From: Macrobrachium rosenbergii
Taxonomy: Eukaryota; Arthropoda; Malacostraca; Decapoda; Palaemonidae
DNA length: 64,000 nt
Assembly: GCF_040412425.1 (NCBI RefSeq)
Contig: NC_089749.1
Span: forward strand, 9,225,162 to 9,289,161
Direction: 5' to 3'
Below, piece by piece: positions 12,824-25,479 of the stretch; position 1 is the stretch's first letter, and every line of letters begins with the position of its first letter. The notes under the pieces were generated by a model. That model had not been told where the DNA came from. It did not search any database and was given only the letters and a program-made list of their open reading frames with translations. Made by a program: the position numbers and the translations under genes.

Positions 12824-12880
<57 letters not shown>
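12765..12880 (+). repeat. family B, deleted copy with (AAT)n tail
   Basis: A shortened body (ttctattcactggccccgtt) is joined to tttcatcttctgaa and AAT repeats. Third of three copies in a row. Confidence 0.8.
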
Positions 12881-12889
12881 CTTATGCAT

Positions 12890-13550
12890 TCAACACGAAA
12901 AAGTCAAAAGTAAAATTACTAACCTCGACTTGACACCTTATCCATACTACATAAAAAAAATTCAATTTTCATTTCGCTATTATTAACCAGGGTCATTGAA
13001 CTTGAACTACAACTTAGAAATTATTTCAGTTTTTCTTTTTTATATATTTGGGATACGACTAGACACCGTTCGTGGTCCTTTAAATTTCGAATCTTGTTCC
13101 CTCGTTTGAGTCACTAATCACCGTCTGATATTCCGTGATCGGGGTCTGGTAGAGAATAGGTTAAGTGGTTCAGGAAATACGAAAGAATGCTGATTGCTGA
13201 GTTACGGATTTTATAAGGACCAGGTGCTATAAATTTGGCCTTATGCCAGCACGTGTCTATACCAAGAAACGGTTAGTTAAGTCTGAGAGGGATTAAGAAG
13301 CTGTATGTGGACCTCTGGACTCTTCCAAGCAAATAAAACTGTAAAGTGTATTGCATGAAGGAGTCATCAAAAACGATTGTTGCAAGATTGCAACGTCCAC
13401 ACTGTATCTCCTGAATGCGTAGACTGGCGTGCACCAAATCTATAAAGCCTTATAATGAAACTGAAATGAGTCGTAGCTTTCAAATAAGATCTGGATCATG
13501 AAGACGTGATTGCAGGAGAAATGCAGTTAGCACCATAACAATAAAGACAC
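12890..13550. other. no gene seen
   Basis: Apparently unique sequence. No supported exon. Confidence 0.5.
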
Positions 13551-13554
13551 ACCT

Positions 13555-13880
13555 CCATAGGGGGGTAGCGCCGTCAGTGCTCTTATGCGGTGCACTGTAG
13601 GCATTACTTAAGGTTCTTTGCAGCGTCCCTTATAGGCCCCTAACTGCAACCCCTTTCATTCCTTTTACTATACCTCCATTCATATTCTCTTTCTTCCATC
13701 TGACTTTCCTTAACCCTCTTTCTAACAATTGATTCATAGTGCAACTGCAAAAGATTTTCCTCTTGTTACACCTTTCAGACCTTTCTACTCCCAATATCCA
13801 TTTCAGCGCTGAATGACCTCGCAGGTCGTAGCGTTTGGCCCTTTGGCCTAAATTCTGTATTCTATTCTATTCAATAAAAA
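13555..13880 (-). repeat. SINE-like family C, copy 1 (full length)
   Basis: Read on the minus strand it runs from aggccaaagggccaaacgct through ttcagcgctgaaatgg, ggtttgaaaggtgtaaca(agagg), gatggaagaaagagaatatg and gcctacagtgcaccgcataa. The ends are CT/TA-rich. Confidence 0.85.
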
Positions 13881-14363
13881 CACACATATATATCCAGTTT
13901 CTCAAAACTAGTCCTTCCGGAGTAACAATTAGCTCTTTGGGTTTTCATTTCCAAATGACCAAACGGTACTGCGAAGGTAGAGCGAATGTTGAATGTACAG
14001 GTGGGCGAAGAAGATTTCGTTGAAAGCAGTAGGACGAATTAAAACATGGTTTCGCTTCCTCCATTCTTAGAAGTACCTATGGTAGGTTCGTATTATCGAG
14101 GTCGATGGCCGGAGCGACCTTCCGGTCAGTGGTGAGAAAGATATGATAATTTGTCAGGAAAAAGCAGAACCGTCTGCTCATGTATGGTGTGACTGTATGT
14201 GGTTGTTATGCACGTGAAAATTTATTTCATGCAACAGCAATCACCACTGGTCTAAAATGCATTAAATGTTAATCTCAAATCTGAGTCTGTAAACTAGTGA
14301 TAGGTAAAAATCTAAGCTTTATTTATTAAAAAGTTTTGAGGTGCCTGTTATTTTCTCTCTTTT

Positions 14364-14466
<103 letters not shown>

Positions 14467-14535
14467 CATACATATACATGCATACGTATATACAGTATAC
14501 ATGAATGTCTCTTAGTGTAATACAACAGTATAATA

Positions 14536-14646
14536 TGAAGATAAAAAGGCCCATAAAACACTGTTGGAACAGGGGCACAGAAGGAAGTGCTCGAAATATA
14601 TGGTTGCAACTTTCAAACAGTGTTTTATGGGCCATTTTATCTTCAC
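14536..14646. repeat. foldback element, arms about 30 bp
   Basis: The arm gaagataaaaaggcccata..aacactgttgga is matched in inverse orientation by caaacagtgttttatgggcc..attttatcttc. The loop is about 45 nt. It is flanked by (TA)n on one side and (TTA)n (14658-14700) on the other. Confidence 0.8.
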
Positions 14647-14654
14647 ATATATAC

Positions 14655-14700
<46 letters not shown>

Positions 14701-15099
14701 TACTATATATTACCAGTTCAAATTGACGAAACTGTTGACTGACAAGTGCCAATCAAAGTCGTCAAAAAACCAGCCAGGTTTTTGACAGCTGAAAGATTCG
14801 CAGTTGACGGGAAGCCTAAAACTCTTTATCGCCAGCGTACATTGTCTAGAATGCGTGCGCGCATGTTCGCCTTCCCTCCCCTCCCCCCACTTCTTTTCTA
14901 TCAAATCGCGCACATTCTGACGCGAGGGCGCGCCTGCGCACACACACACACATACAAACAAGCTAATATTCCATTATGACCTACATGGAGACACACCACT
15001 TATGATGGGAAATAAAGAAATGTCTAATCTATAATTTTGATGGGATGCTTGGGCAGAAATGAGAGGTGCCCAGGGCATAAATCTTCTGTGGGCACATAT

Positions 15100-15310
15100 T
15101 ACCCGAGGAGGAGGAGGGGGAGGGGGAGGGAGAGGGCAGTAGGTAGTTCCTCCAGACTCATCTGGTCGGAGATGTGATGTCTAGTGAGTGGTTCCTCTCA
15201 TCCTCCCCCCCCCCTCTCTCTCTCTCACCCCTACCCCCAATCTCATGCAACCCTCCCCCTGCCCTCCCTACCTAGGACCCAAACACCCCCTACCCCTATC
15301 CCCCCCTCCC
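15100..15310. repeat. low-complexity G-rich then C-rich stretch
   Basis: GAGGAGGGGGAGGGGG type runs near 15110-15135 and C-rich runs near 15205-15310. No gene. Confidence 0.7.
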
Positions 15311-15419
15311 TAACTCTTTACTCAGTTAATACAGCCCTTCTCTTATTATTAATGTAAGTGGCTGAGTCGCGATGCCTTCCTTTTTGAGACAATCTTTGAC
15401 GCGAATTTCAGCTGCTGGT

Positions 15420-15740
15420 ATTTTTTTATATTTTTTTAATATTTTATATTTTTTATATTTTTATATTTCATATTTTTTTTATATTTCATTGTTGAGTTTC
15501 GCTTGATCTGAAGTTTCGAGTGCAAGTTTAAAGAAGAAGAATTTCTTGTATATATTTTTTAAATATCTTTATATTTATGTATTTTATATTTTATATTTTT
15601 TTTTATATTTTTATAAATTATATTTGTTTTATATTTCACTGGTGAGTTTCTCGCTTGATCTGAAGTCTCGTCTGCAAGTTTAAATAAGAATCATTTCTTA
15701 TTATTTTTTTAATATTTTTATATTTTATAATTTTTTGTAT
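15420..15740. repeat. AT-rich duplicated segment
   Basis: ttatatttttt type runs surround three copies of a ttgagtttcgcttgatctga and gcaagtttaaagaag block (near 15490, 15645 and 15745). Confidence 0.65.
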
Positions 15741-15769
15741 TGTATATTTCGACTGCAATTTTAAAGAAG

Positions 15770-16010
15770 TAAATAAGTAAATGACTGAGGATGATTCTGA
15801 ATGAAAAGTGAATGAGGATGATTTATAATGAATAAGTCAGTGAATGGTGTTAATTATGAATGAGTAAGTGAATGCGGAAGATTATTTGATAGGTAAATGA
15901 ATGAGGATGATTTGTAATGAATAACTCAGTGAATGAGGATGATTATTCAATGAATAAGTAAGTGAATGAGGTTGATTATTCAATGAATGAGGATGATTTT
16001 AGATTGGTAA
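15770..16010 (+). repeat. minisatellite, unit about 30-38 bp
   Basis: Repeats of gtgaatgaggatgattattc followed by aatgaataagtaa. Confidence 0.8.
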
Positions 16011-16089
16011 GATAAACCTTGTGTTTATTCTTAATGATTGATTTATAATTTAACTTTTCATTATAAAGATGTTTTATATTTTTTAATAA

Positions 16090-16090
<1 letters not shown>

Positions 16091-16160
<70 letters not shown>

Positions 16161-16196
16161 ATTCCTTCATATGTGTCAGTGGCAAATAATTGTGCT

Positions 16197-16263
<67 letters not shown>

Positions 16264-16302
16264 CTTCATATGTGTTCAGTGGCAAAAATAGTGTGCTAAT
16301 GG

Positions 16303-16375
<73 letters not shown>

Positions 16376-16425
16376 AAATTCCTTCATACGTGGTCGGTGG
16401 CAAATAGTGTGCAATGGCTCCTCTC
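16091..16425 (+). repeat. compound repeat: three (CT)n tracts separated by copies of a 40-50 bp spacer
   Basis: The CT tracts at 16091-16158, 16199-16258 and 16305-16373 alternate with copies of attccttcatatgtg..cagtggcaaata..tgtgctaatggctcct. Confidence 0.9.
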
Positions 16426-16439
16426 TCTGGATGCATAAC

Positions 16440-16810
16440 CTATTCCCAACCTTTATTCCCTCCTAATATCGCTGACACTTCAAAATCCAATACAAGATGG
16501 CCACTGATCCCAAAGGAATTCTCTCTAATAAACCAGACGTGACTGGAACTGAGCTCTTTCTAATCTTCCTTCGTATTAGACGAGTAATCAACGTGTCTTT
16601 GCTTCCAGACTCTGGCCTGGAATTCTCGTTATCAATCAGTCTTGAGGTTTCCAGACTCCAGCCTGGAATTCTCGTTATCGATCAGTCTTGGGGTTCGCGC
16701 TTGGCTTTTTTCCAGGATTCCAGCATTGCTGGAATTGGAATTGCTACGTTCGTCACGACAGTTTTCCATGTGTTTGTGATAGATTGGGTTGTCGGGGATG
16801 GAATAATATA
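16440..16810. other. no gene called; short internal duplication
   Basis: ctccagcctggaattctcgt..tatcaatcagtcttg occurs twice (near 16610-16645 and 16650-16690). The plus-strand frame at 16497-16811 spans both copies, begins with an ATG and has no recognisable domain. Confidence 0.45.
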
Positions 16811-16946
16811 AATAGAGATATGTGTGTGTATATATATATGTATGTATGTATGTATATGTATATAATATGAATGTGTGTGCATGTATGTATATGTATAAAT
16901 ATATGAATGTATATATATTATATATATATATACCTATAGAGAGAGA

Positions 16947-17039
<93 letters not shown>

Positions 17040-17042
17040 CAT
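16800..17042. repeat. TA/TATG-rich microsatellite block
   Basis: tatgtatgtatg, then (TA)n at 16949-17028. Confidence 0.9.
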
Positions 17043-17419
17043 ATAAAGAGAGAGAGAAAGAGAAAATAAGGGATCAAACTCTCACAGTTCCCATTGTCCT
17101 AAACATCTGCCTCCCTCCCTCCCTCCCCACCACCTCCATCCCACCAGGGGGGAAAAGATGTCCCTTTTAATCTAAACGTCTATTAAAGGTATAAAATGAC
17201 GACGTAGTTATTTCCCCTGTGGGACGATTATTCAAAGCCCCATCATCACCCTTTAATCAAGGGCTGTTTGTGTGCTCCGTGTCATTTAATAAATAAATTT
17301 GCTTGTAATCAAGGGAACTGTTTGTGCTCTCCGTGTCATTTAATAAATAAATTTATTCCATTTTCTGACAGGAAGAATCGAAAATTGAACTTTTACTCTT
17401 TGTCTTATGGGAGTTTGAT

Positions 17420-17423
<4 letters not shown>

Positions 17424-17502
<79 letters not shown>
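17424..17502 (+). repeat. (CT)n microsatellite
   Basis: About 40 units. Confidence 0.95.
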
Positions 17503-17505
<3 letters not shown>

Positions 17506-17569
17506 AGTCGTAAGGTCTACAAGATTCTGTTTTGACTGACAAGCACAGAAGGCAGGGAACCATTTAGAC

Positions 17570-17870
17570 AGGGGCACATGAGACTGTCAATTGAAGAATT
17601 GACAGGGATAATGAAACAGGGGAAACTTATAATAAAGCACTGAGACTGTCAACTGAAGATTTGACAGGATGACAGGAAACTATAGTAAAGCATAGGATTG
17701 TCAACGGAAGATTTGACAGGGTTGATAAGGTAGGGTGACAGCAAACTGCAGTAAAGCACTAGGATCGTCAACCAAAGATTTGGTAGGGGTGACAGAAATT
17801 GTAACAAAACCTTGAGACTGTCAACCCAAGATTTGACTGAGATAATGAGACAGAGGTGAAGATTTGATGT
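17570..17870 (+). repeat. tandem repeat, unit about 60-70 bp
   Basis: The unit is gactgtcaactgaagatttgacaggg, a gap with gacaggaaactataa, then taaagcact. About 5 diverged copies. Confidence 0.8.
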
Positions 17871-17879
17871 CAGTGATAA

Positions 17880-18390
17880 TGTACTTTGTCAGTCAAGATG
17901 ACCCGTCTCATATTCATATGTACAAGGAATAAATCTATCTCGTGTTCACATGTCCAAGGAATAAATCTGTCTCATATTCATGTGTCCAAGGAATAAATCT
18001 GTATCATATTCATGTGTCCAAGGAATAAATTTTTCTCATATTCATGTTTCTAAGGAATAAATTTGTCTCATATTCATGTGTCCAAGAAATAAATTTTTCT
18101 CATAGTCATGTTTCCAAGGAATAAATTTGTCTCATATTCAAGTGTCCAGGGAATAAATTTGTCTCATATTCATGTGTCCAAGAAATAAATCTGTCTCTTA
18201 TTCATGTGTCCAAGGAATAAATCTGCCTCATACTTATGTGTCCAAGGAGTAAATCTGTCTCATATTCATGTGTCCAAGGAGTAAATCTGTCTTATATATT
18301 CATGTGTCCAAGGAGTAAATCTGCCTCATATTCATGTGTCCAAGGAATAAATCTGTTTCATATTCATGAATCCAAGGAATACATTTGGAG
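17880..18390 (+). repeat. minisatellite, unit about 32 bp, about 15 copies
   Basis: The unit is tctcatattcatgtgtccaa followed by ggaataaatctg. Confidence 0.9.
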
Positions 18391-19116
18391 CTTTAATCAG
18401 AAAAAGTATCTTTGTTTCTTAGAGTTTTGTTAGTTTATGGTTTGTGAAAACTTCCATACGTCTTAGATGTAAATCTGGAAGCTCGAATTGAAATGTTCTT
18501 TGTTTTTTAATGATTTCTTATTAGTTCATAGCTCGTAAAAGTTACAATTTTCTGTCCACATTCGACTGATGCACTGATATGTTTGCACATCATAAATATG
18601 CATAAATATGAATTAACCCAAAAAGATAGAGAGATAGATAAGTAGATATGAATACAATCTTCCTTCACATTATCCCACATGCACAGGTATACACACACAC
18701 ACACACACACACAAACACACACATACATAACTATGAATAGACTGAATTCAGCTAAATAGATAGAGAGATAGATGATTAAGAAAACAGCTTTTTTCTTTGC
18801 ATTCATGCCCACATGTGCGAATACATATACATACACAGCCACCTACACACACACACACACACACACAAGCATCCATGCATGCCTGTATGCATAGAAGAAG
18901 CATTCAAGAAGCAGAAAAATTCTCGTTTGATGCTTTCCCTGCTATTAGCAACCGGTAATCCAGCGAAATTAATTACACAAATAAATGATGAGTCACTGTT
19001 GATAAAGGGGCATTCTATTATCGTCTTCCATTTTTACGACAATGCGAGAAGATGGGCGGGGTGTGGGGGTAAAGGAAAGGGGGTGGAGGGGAGGGGAGTA
19101 AGAAGAAGCTGAAGAG

Positions 19117-19117
<1 letters not shown>

Positions 19118-19170
<53 letters not shown>
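19118..19170 (+). repeat. (GA)n microsatellite
   Basis: Nearly pure GA. Confidence 0.95.
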
Positions 19171-19172
<2 letters not shown>

Positions 19173-19619
19173 CTTAATGCACGAACTCGTCATCGCTTTC
19201 TTCCGAAGACTTGGAGCCATGCACGAGGTCTATATATCTCAGACTTTTTTTTTATTCCCTTTCTTATTTTCCCGGATTCTCATCTCCTTCCCATCCCCCA
19301 GCGTCCCCACACTTGGTTCTCATCCCCCCCACCCCCACACTCCTTGTTTTGATGGGGGAAGGGTCAGGATAAATACTGGGGAACGAGAAGGGTGTGTGTT
19401 GTTTTATTGATCTTACACGTCAGACCCTGAGCGAATAAATGAATGAATTATGAGAACGTAGTAAAAGCTACTACGACAGTAGTGGGTAGTGTGTGTAAGG
19501 CTGTTTATAGTTAGAGGGATCTTGTTGGAATTTATGAATGGTAATGGTGCTTGCAGACTCGGTGAGCTTGCCTGAACATTTCTAAAGAATTCTGAGAACA
19601 CAAACGATTTCCACCTTAC

Positions 19620-20050
19620 TTAATGAAGCATTTAATTGAGATTACGATTATCTTAATAACTGAGGTTGCGATTATCTTAATAACTAAGATTACGATTATC
19701 TTAATAACTGAGTTTGCGATTATCTTAATAACTGTGATTATGATTATCTTAATAACTAAGATTACGACTATCTTAATAACTGGGATTAACGATTGTCTTA
19801 ATAACTGAGCGTACGATGATCTTAATAACTGAGATTACGATTATCTTAATAATTGAGATTATGATTATCTTAACAACTTAGCTTACGATTATCTTAATAA
19901 CTGAGTTTACGATTATCTTAATAATAATTTACTAGGAATACGATTATCTTAATGAGTGAGAGTACCTTTACCTTAATAACTGAGAATACGATTATCTTAA
20001 TGAGTGAGAATACCGTTATCTTAATAACTGATAATACGATTATCTCAACT
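19620..20050 (+). repeat. minisatellite, unit about 24 bp, about 17 copies
   Basis: The unit is gattatcttaataactgaga followed by ttac. The length is a multiple of 3, so it gives a long repetitive frame that should not be read as a gene. Confidence 0.9.
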
Positions 20051-20312
20051 TAAAACAAATTCTCCCGCACTAAATGCGAGAAAAACAACAAAATAAATAA
20101 ACAACGCTTCGAAATGTTTGTTGTCACAGGCGGTGTTATTAAGAATTATAAATCTTAAGCCTGGATGTCATATACACCTTATATAAGTCTGTACGAAAGT
20201 CAAAAAGAAAGTTTCCGGGTGAGCTCAGGTAGGTGTTGGCTCGCCCGGGAGAAAGGAACAGAAAGTCAGATCGAGGACCGAACCAGATTGACGAGACGAG
20301 GAGACGTGGACG

Positions 20313-20377
<65 letters not shown>

Positions 20378-20468
20378 GATGACGTTGTCAATTTAAAGGA
20401 GAAAAACATAATCAAAAAGGTACATCGACATTTTGGAGTGGATGAAATGAAGCCTATGATAGCCTTCA

Positions 20469-20522
<54 letters not shown>

Positions 20523-20545
20523 CCCGAGAGAGAGAGAGAGAGAGA
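20313..20545. repeat. (GA)n and (CT)n in inverted arrangement
   Basis: GA at 20313-20378, CT at 20470-20520, then a short GA at 20525-20545. The tracts could pair into a long hairpin. Confidence 0.85.
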
Positions 20546-20950
20546 CAGGGGCAGGCCCAGGGAGTGGATGTGCTTTTAACATGCAATCAGGGTATTTATT
20601 TGGACCCCTCCCACTATGCCCGCGAGGAGGGAAAAATGGCGTGGAAATAAATTTGGGCAGAGATGCCCTCGCCAACACGATGTGCCCAAGATTGGTTGGT
20701 GGCGGTGGTGACTTGCTCAATCTGACCTTCACGTGATTGGGAGAGTCCGAGACGGGCGATAATAACTGTATATGGAAACCGTTGAAGGGGGAATCATCGT
20801 CATGCAGTCGGTGGCCCGGCCGTGAAGGGAGAGCGAAGGTCGAGTGGTCGCGGACTGTTGCAGGTGATTGGAGGTTCCAGGAATGATATGATTGAGGTCG
20901 CTTGTGTTACCTTAAATGAATTGACTGTTATTCATTCCTTGGTGTTCTCT

Positions 20951-21005
<55 letters not shown>

Positions 21006-21062
21006 CTTAATGAATCACGCGTTATTCCGTATTCTTTCCTTAATGTTCCCTTCAATATTTTT

Positions 21063-21097
<35 letters not shown>

Positions 21098-21224
21098 CTT
21101 AACTGAATTAACTGTTATTTAGTATTCATTCCTTAGTGTTGTTTTAAATACTATTATTATTATTATTATTATTATTATCTTAAATGAATTAACTGTTATT
21201 TAGTGTTCATTCCTTAGTGTTCTC

Positions 21225-21295
<71 letters not shown>

Positions 21296-21297
21296 GT

Positions 21298-21362
21298 GTG
21301 ATCAACATCCGCAATTATATAGTAAACTATATTACTATATAATTGTGGATTTTCATTACATT
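21298..21362. repeat. family F palindrome, copy 1
   Basis: atccgcaattatatagtaaa and its inverse tactatataattgtggat lie around a short centre. Confidence 0.75.
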
Positions 21363-21400
21363 TGTTTTTCACGAGATTGTAAATTTCTTAGCATTATTAC

Positions 21401-21440
<40 letters not shown>

Positions 21441-21444
21441 TAGT

Positions 21445-21510
21445 TATGAAAAAATCAATTATATATTAAATTATATTACTATATAATTGTTGATTTTTAT
21501 TACACATTGT
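21445..21510. repeat. family F palindrome, copy 2
   Basis: aatcaattatatattaaat and its inverse attactatataattgttgat. Confidence 0.7.
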
Positions 21511-21532
21511 TTTTCACGAGATTATGAATTTC

Positions 21533-21619
<87 letters not shown>

Positions 21620-21960
21620 CACGCACATTTTATGGGACATGCCAGAGAGGCGAGCATCTTTTAACGAAAGTTTGCAAAAACCATTTTTGTCCACAGAGCG
21701 TAGCAAATTTCAAAGATATATAATCTCTCAACAAAGGACACACTCGCTCGGAAATACGTCTATACTTTTACAGCTTTCGATTCTAAATATAGTAAGCACA
21801 CGATTCTACGATAAAGTTCCGTTTAATGGCATAAAAAAAAATTGCCTGTAATTACAAAATGTAACCCCACGAGAGAGGATATTAAGTAATCGTTTAAGGT
21901 AGCCCTGGCGTATCGTTCCCGGAGTTCCTCAGGACCATTTCCGCAGCCCTTTTTGTTTTT

Positions 21961-21991
<31 letters not shown>

Positions 21992-22146
21992 TTTTTTTGT
22001 TTTTTTGTCAGGCTAACGGAATCTTTACATTTACAAGACGTGGGTGAAAATAGATCGAAAAAGTTGTTAGATTTTTAGATTTTTATATTTGTTATCCTTG
22101 TCAGAACAAATGCTTGGGTATATAATATATATATTATATATTAAGA

Positions 22147-22148
<2 letters not shown>

Positions 22149-22201
<53 letters not shown>
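22149..22201. repeat. (TA)n microsatellite
   Basis: Pure TA. Confidence 0.95.
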
Positions 22202-22207
<6 letters not shown>

Positions 22208-22577
22208 TAATAATATCGTGTAAATTCTGTAAACTAGTAGTTATGCCCACGCCTTTATTGATAAGTCTTATGTTAATTCCTGCTTCCTGCTTTACAGAAA
22301 TTCATTTGTTTATCCTAGTAAAGAAAATCTTAGGATTTGCAAGATGATATACTGGAGATTAAATAATATCTTGATCAATAAGACGTCACCGCTTAATGCT
22401 TATAATCTGAGGTCATCTTATGTTAATGGGCGGATGCTTGGAGTGGGTTTGTACTTTAACCAGTTTTTTTTTTTTTTTTTTAGTCTGCTGATTGTATGTT
22501 ATTGTTTGTTTAGTTTGTGTATTTATTTATTTATTTTTTTGTTTTGTGTTGAAGTAATTGTCCTTTTCATGCTGCTC

Positions 22578-22992
22578 TTTTAGTTTTCTGTAAAAGAAAA
22601 CTATTGTGCCGGCTGTGTCTGTCCGTCCGCACTTTATTTTGTCCGCACTTTTTCTGTCCACCCTCAGATCTTACAAACTGCTGAGGCTAGATGGCTGCAA
22701 ATTGGTATGCTGATCATCCACCCTCCAATCATCAAACTTACCAAATTGCAGCCCTCTAGCCTCAGAAGTTTTTATTTTATTTAAGGTTAAAGTTAGCCGT
22801 AATCATGCTTCTGGCAACGCTATAAGATAGGCCACCATCGGGCCGTGATTAAAGTTTCATGCGGCGCGGCTCATACAGCATTATACCGAGACCACCGAAG
22901 GATAGATCTGTTTTTGTGGCCTTACTAAACATGTAGCGGCTGTATTGTGGCTTGATTGCGCCGAAGACACTTCGGCGCATTTTTTATTTGTT
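22578..22992 (+). repeat. family A multi-hairpin element, copy 3
   Basis: Full-length. The 3' hairpin has a substitution (gcgccgaagacacttcggcgc), which leaves the stem intact and changes only the loop. Confidence 0.85.
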
Positions 22993-23141
22993 AATATGTT
23001 ACTCTGTCCTAGGAGTTTGATTATAAGTAGTAGAATATTTCTTATTAACATGTTAATCTTTCTTGTGAGTTTGATGATAAATAGTAAAATTAATTCGTCA
23101 CAAAAATGAGATTGTTAAAACTGGGTCTCTTGCATTTTGTA

Positions 23142-23287
23142 AGATGGGAGAAAGAGAATATGAAAGGAGGTGCAGTAAAAGGAACGAAAGCGGTTGCAGC
23201 TAGGGACCGAAGGGACGCTGCAAAGAACCTTAGGTAATGCCTACAGTGCACCACGTGAGGTGCACTGACGGCACTGCCCCCTACAGG
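23142..23287 (+). repeat. SINE-like family C, copy 2 (3' half)
   Basis: Begins at gatgggagaaagagaatatg and ends gcactgacggcactgccccc. Confidence 0.85.
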
Positions 23288-23376
23288 TAATTTGTAGGTT
23301 ACAAGATTTCAGAAATTTTAAATGATATTTTTGAACATAAAGAGATTCTTCTTCTGTAGGCCATCTTCTGATTAAG

Positions 23377-24013
<637 letters not shown>

Positions 24014-24503
24014 CCTGGAAAATATCATTTCAATTTACAGAACACTTGTTCCCCTTCTACCCTCCCCCTCCCTCCCCTAGCCCACCCCACCCTCCACCAA
24101 CCCCTCAAAAAAAAAAAAAAAAAAAAAACAGAACTAGTCCCCAACACCATCCCAATCTTATAAGAAAAATCCTAATCATGGTTTTAAATACGGCGCTGGG
24201 AGGAAATTTCCAACGTCTCTTGATATAAGCCGTTGGACGGATTTTCGGAAAATGAGGGCATGGCCCTGGGCTTAATGGCCGACTGCTTGGAGGAGGGTAT
24301 TTAGTGAGAGGCGACCCTTGGTTCTTGATAATACATGCCCACGGTTCCTGATCGCTTGATTTATTACTTGCTGATGGAGGGGTGGCGATGTTTAGAGTTT
24401 TCGGTCGTGTGGTGGTTATTATGTTTGTGTGTATTATATATTTAAATTTATATATTGTATATAAAAGGAAATTTGTATGTGTATGCCCTGTATATATATT
24501 TTC

Positions 24504-24504
<1 letters not shown>

Positions 24505-24566
<62 letters not shown>
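24505..24566. repeat. (TA)n microsatellite
   Basis: Pure TA. Confidence 0.95.
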
Positions 24567-24571
<5 letters not shown>

Positions 24572-25050
24572 TACTGTGATATATATAGTTAATAATTAGG
24601 TGACTGTATATATATATACAAGTTAATAATTAGTGACTCTTCTCCTCCTCTACCACTTGTAATTTGAATATTATGAGATTACCTGATCACTGATCGTGGC
24701 ATCTAAGCACCCTTACTTCCAAATTCAGAGGCGTACGCCGAGTGGGTGACCATAGAACGTTTCTAAGCTGTAGTGAGTCTTTATCTGCTTCAAAGTACAC
24801 TCTGTCCCTATCATTTATTTTTCGTTTTCTTTTTGAGGTTTAATTGCAGTATACTTATTATAAAAGCATAAGTGTATTCGTCAATTTCCAGGAGAGCTGT
24901 TACCTTTAATATTAACTAATTCTTGCTTTGTGCTACAGTGATTTATTTTTCTATTTTTTTTTTCCATTGCAATATGCTGATTACAAAGCATGAGTGGCTT
25001 TGATTATCTTCAGGATAGCTGTTACCGTTAATGTAAATTCATTCTCGCTT

Positions 25051-25446
25051 TTAGTTTTCTGCAAAAGAAAACTTATTGTGCCGACTTTGTCTGTCCGTCC
25101 GCACTTTATTCTGTCCGCCCTCAAATCTTAAAAACTACTGAGGCTATAGGGCTGCAAATTGGTATGTTGATCATCCACTCTCCAATCGTCAATCATACCA
25201 AATTGCAGCCCTCTAGCCTCAGTAGTTTTTATTTTATTTAAGGTTAAAGTTATCATAATCGTGCTTCTGGCAGCTATATATGACAGGCCACCACCAGGCC
25301 GTGGTTAAAGTTTCATGGGGCGCGGCTCATTCAGAATTATACCGAGACCACCGAAAGATAGACCTATTTTCGGTGGCCTTGATTAAACGCTGTACAGAAA
25401 ACTGGACTGCGCCGAAGAAACTTCGGCGCATTTTTGTACTTGTTTC
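25051..25446 (+). repeat. family A multi-hairpin element, copy 4
   Basis: Full-length. All four main hairpins are present, including gcgccgaagaaacttcggcgc. Confidence 0.88.
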
Positions 25447-25479
25447 AATTATGCATACCCAAAACAGCTCTTCTCGAAG

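Larger units (their letters stand above)
20953..21616. repeat. (ATT)n cluster with family F palindromes
   Basis: Six ATT tracts (20953-21005, 21062-21098, 21151-21177, 21226-21294, 21395-21440, 21536-21616) are separated by copies of aatgaattaactgttattta..attccttagtgttc and by two family F palindromes. Confidence 0.88.

Noticed and set aside
16038..17042. Several frames with long Ser-Leu, Glu-Arg or Tyr-Ile runs
   Set aside because: Direct translations of (CT)n, (GA)n and (TA)n microsatellites. The same applies to frames at 9383, 12369, 12468, 14319, 20165, 23241, 26951 and 29928.
19623..19808. Repetitive frame with Ile-Leu-Ile-Thr repeats
   Set aside because: A consequence of a 24 bp minisatellite, whose length is a multiple of 3.
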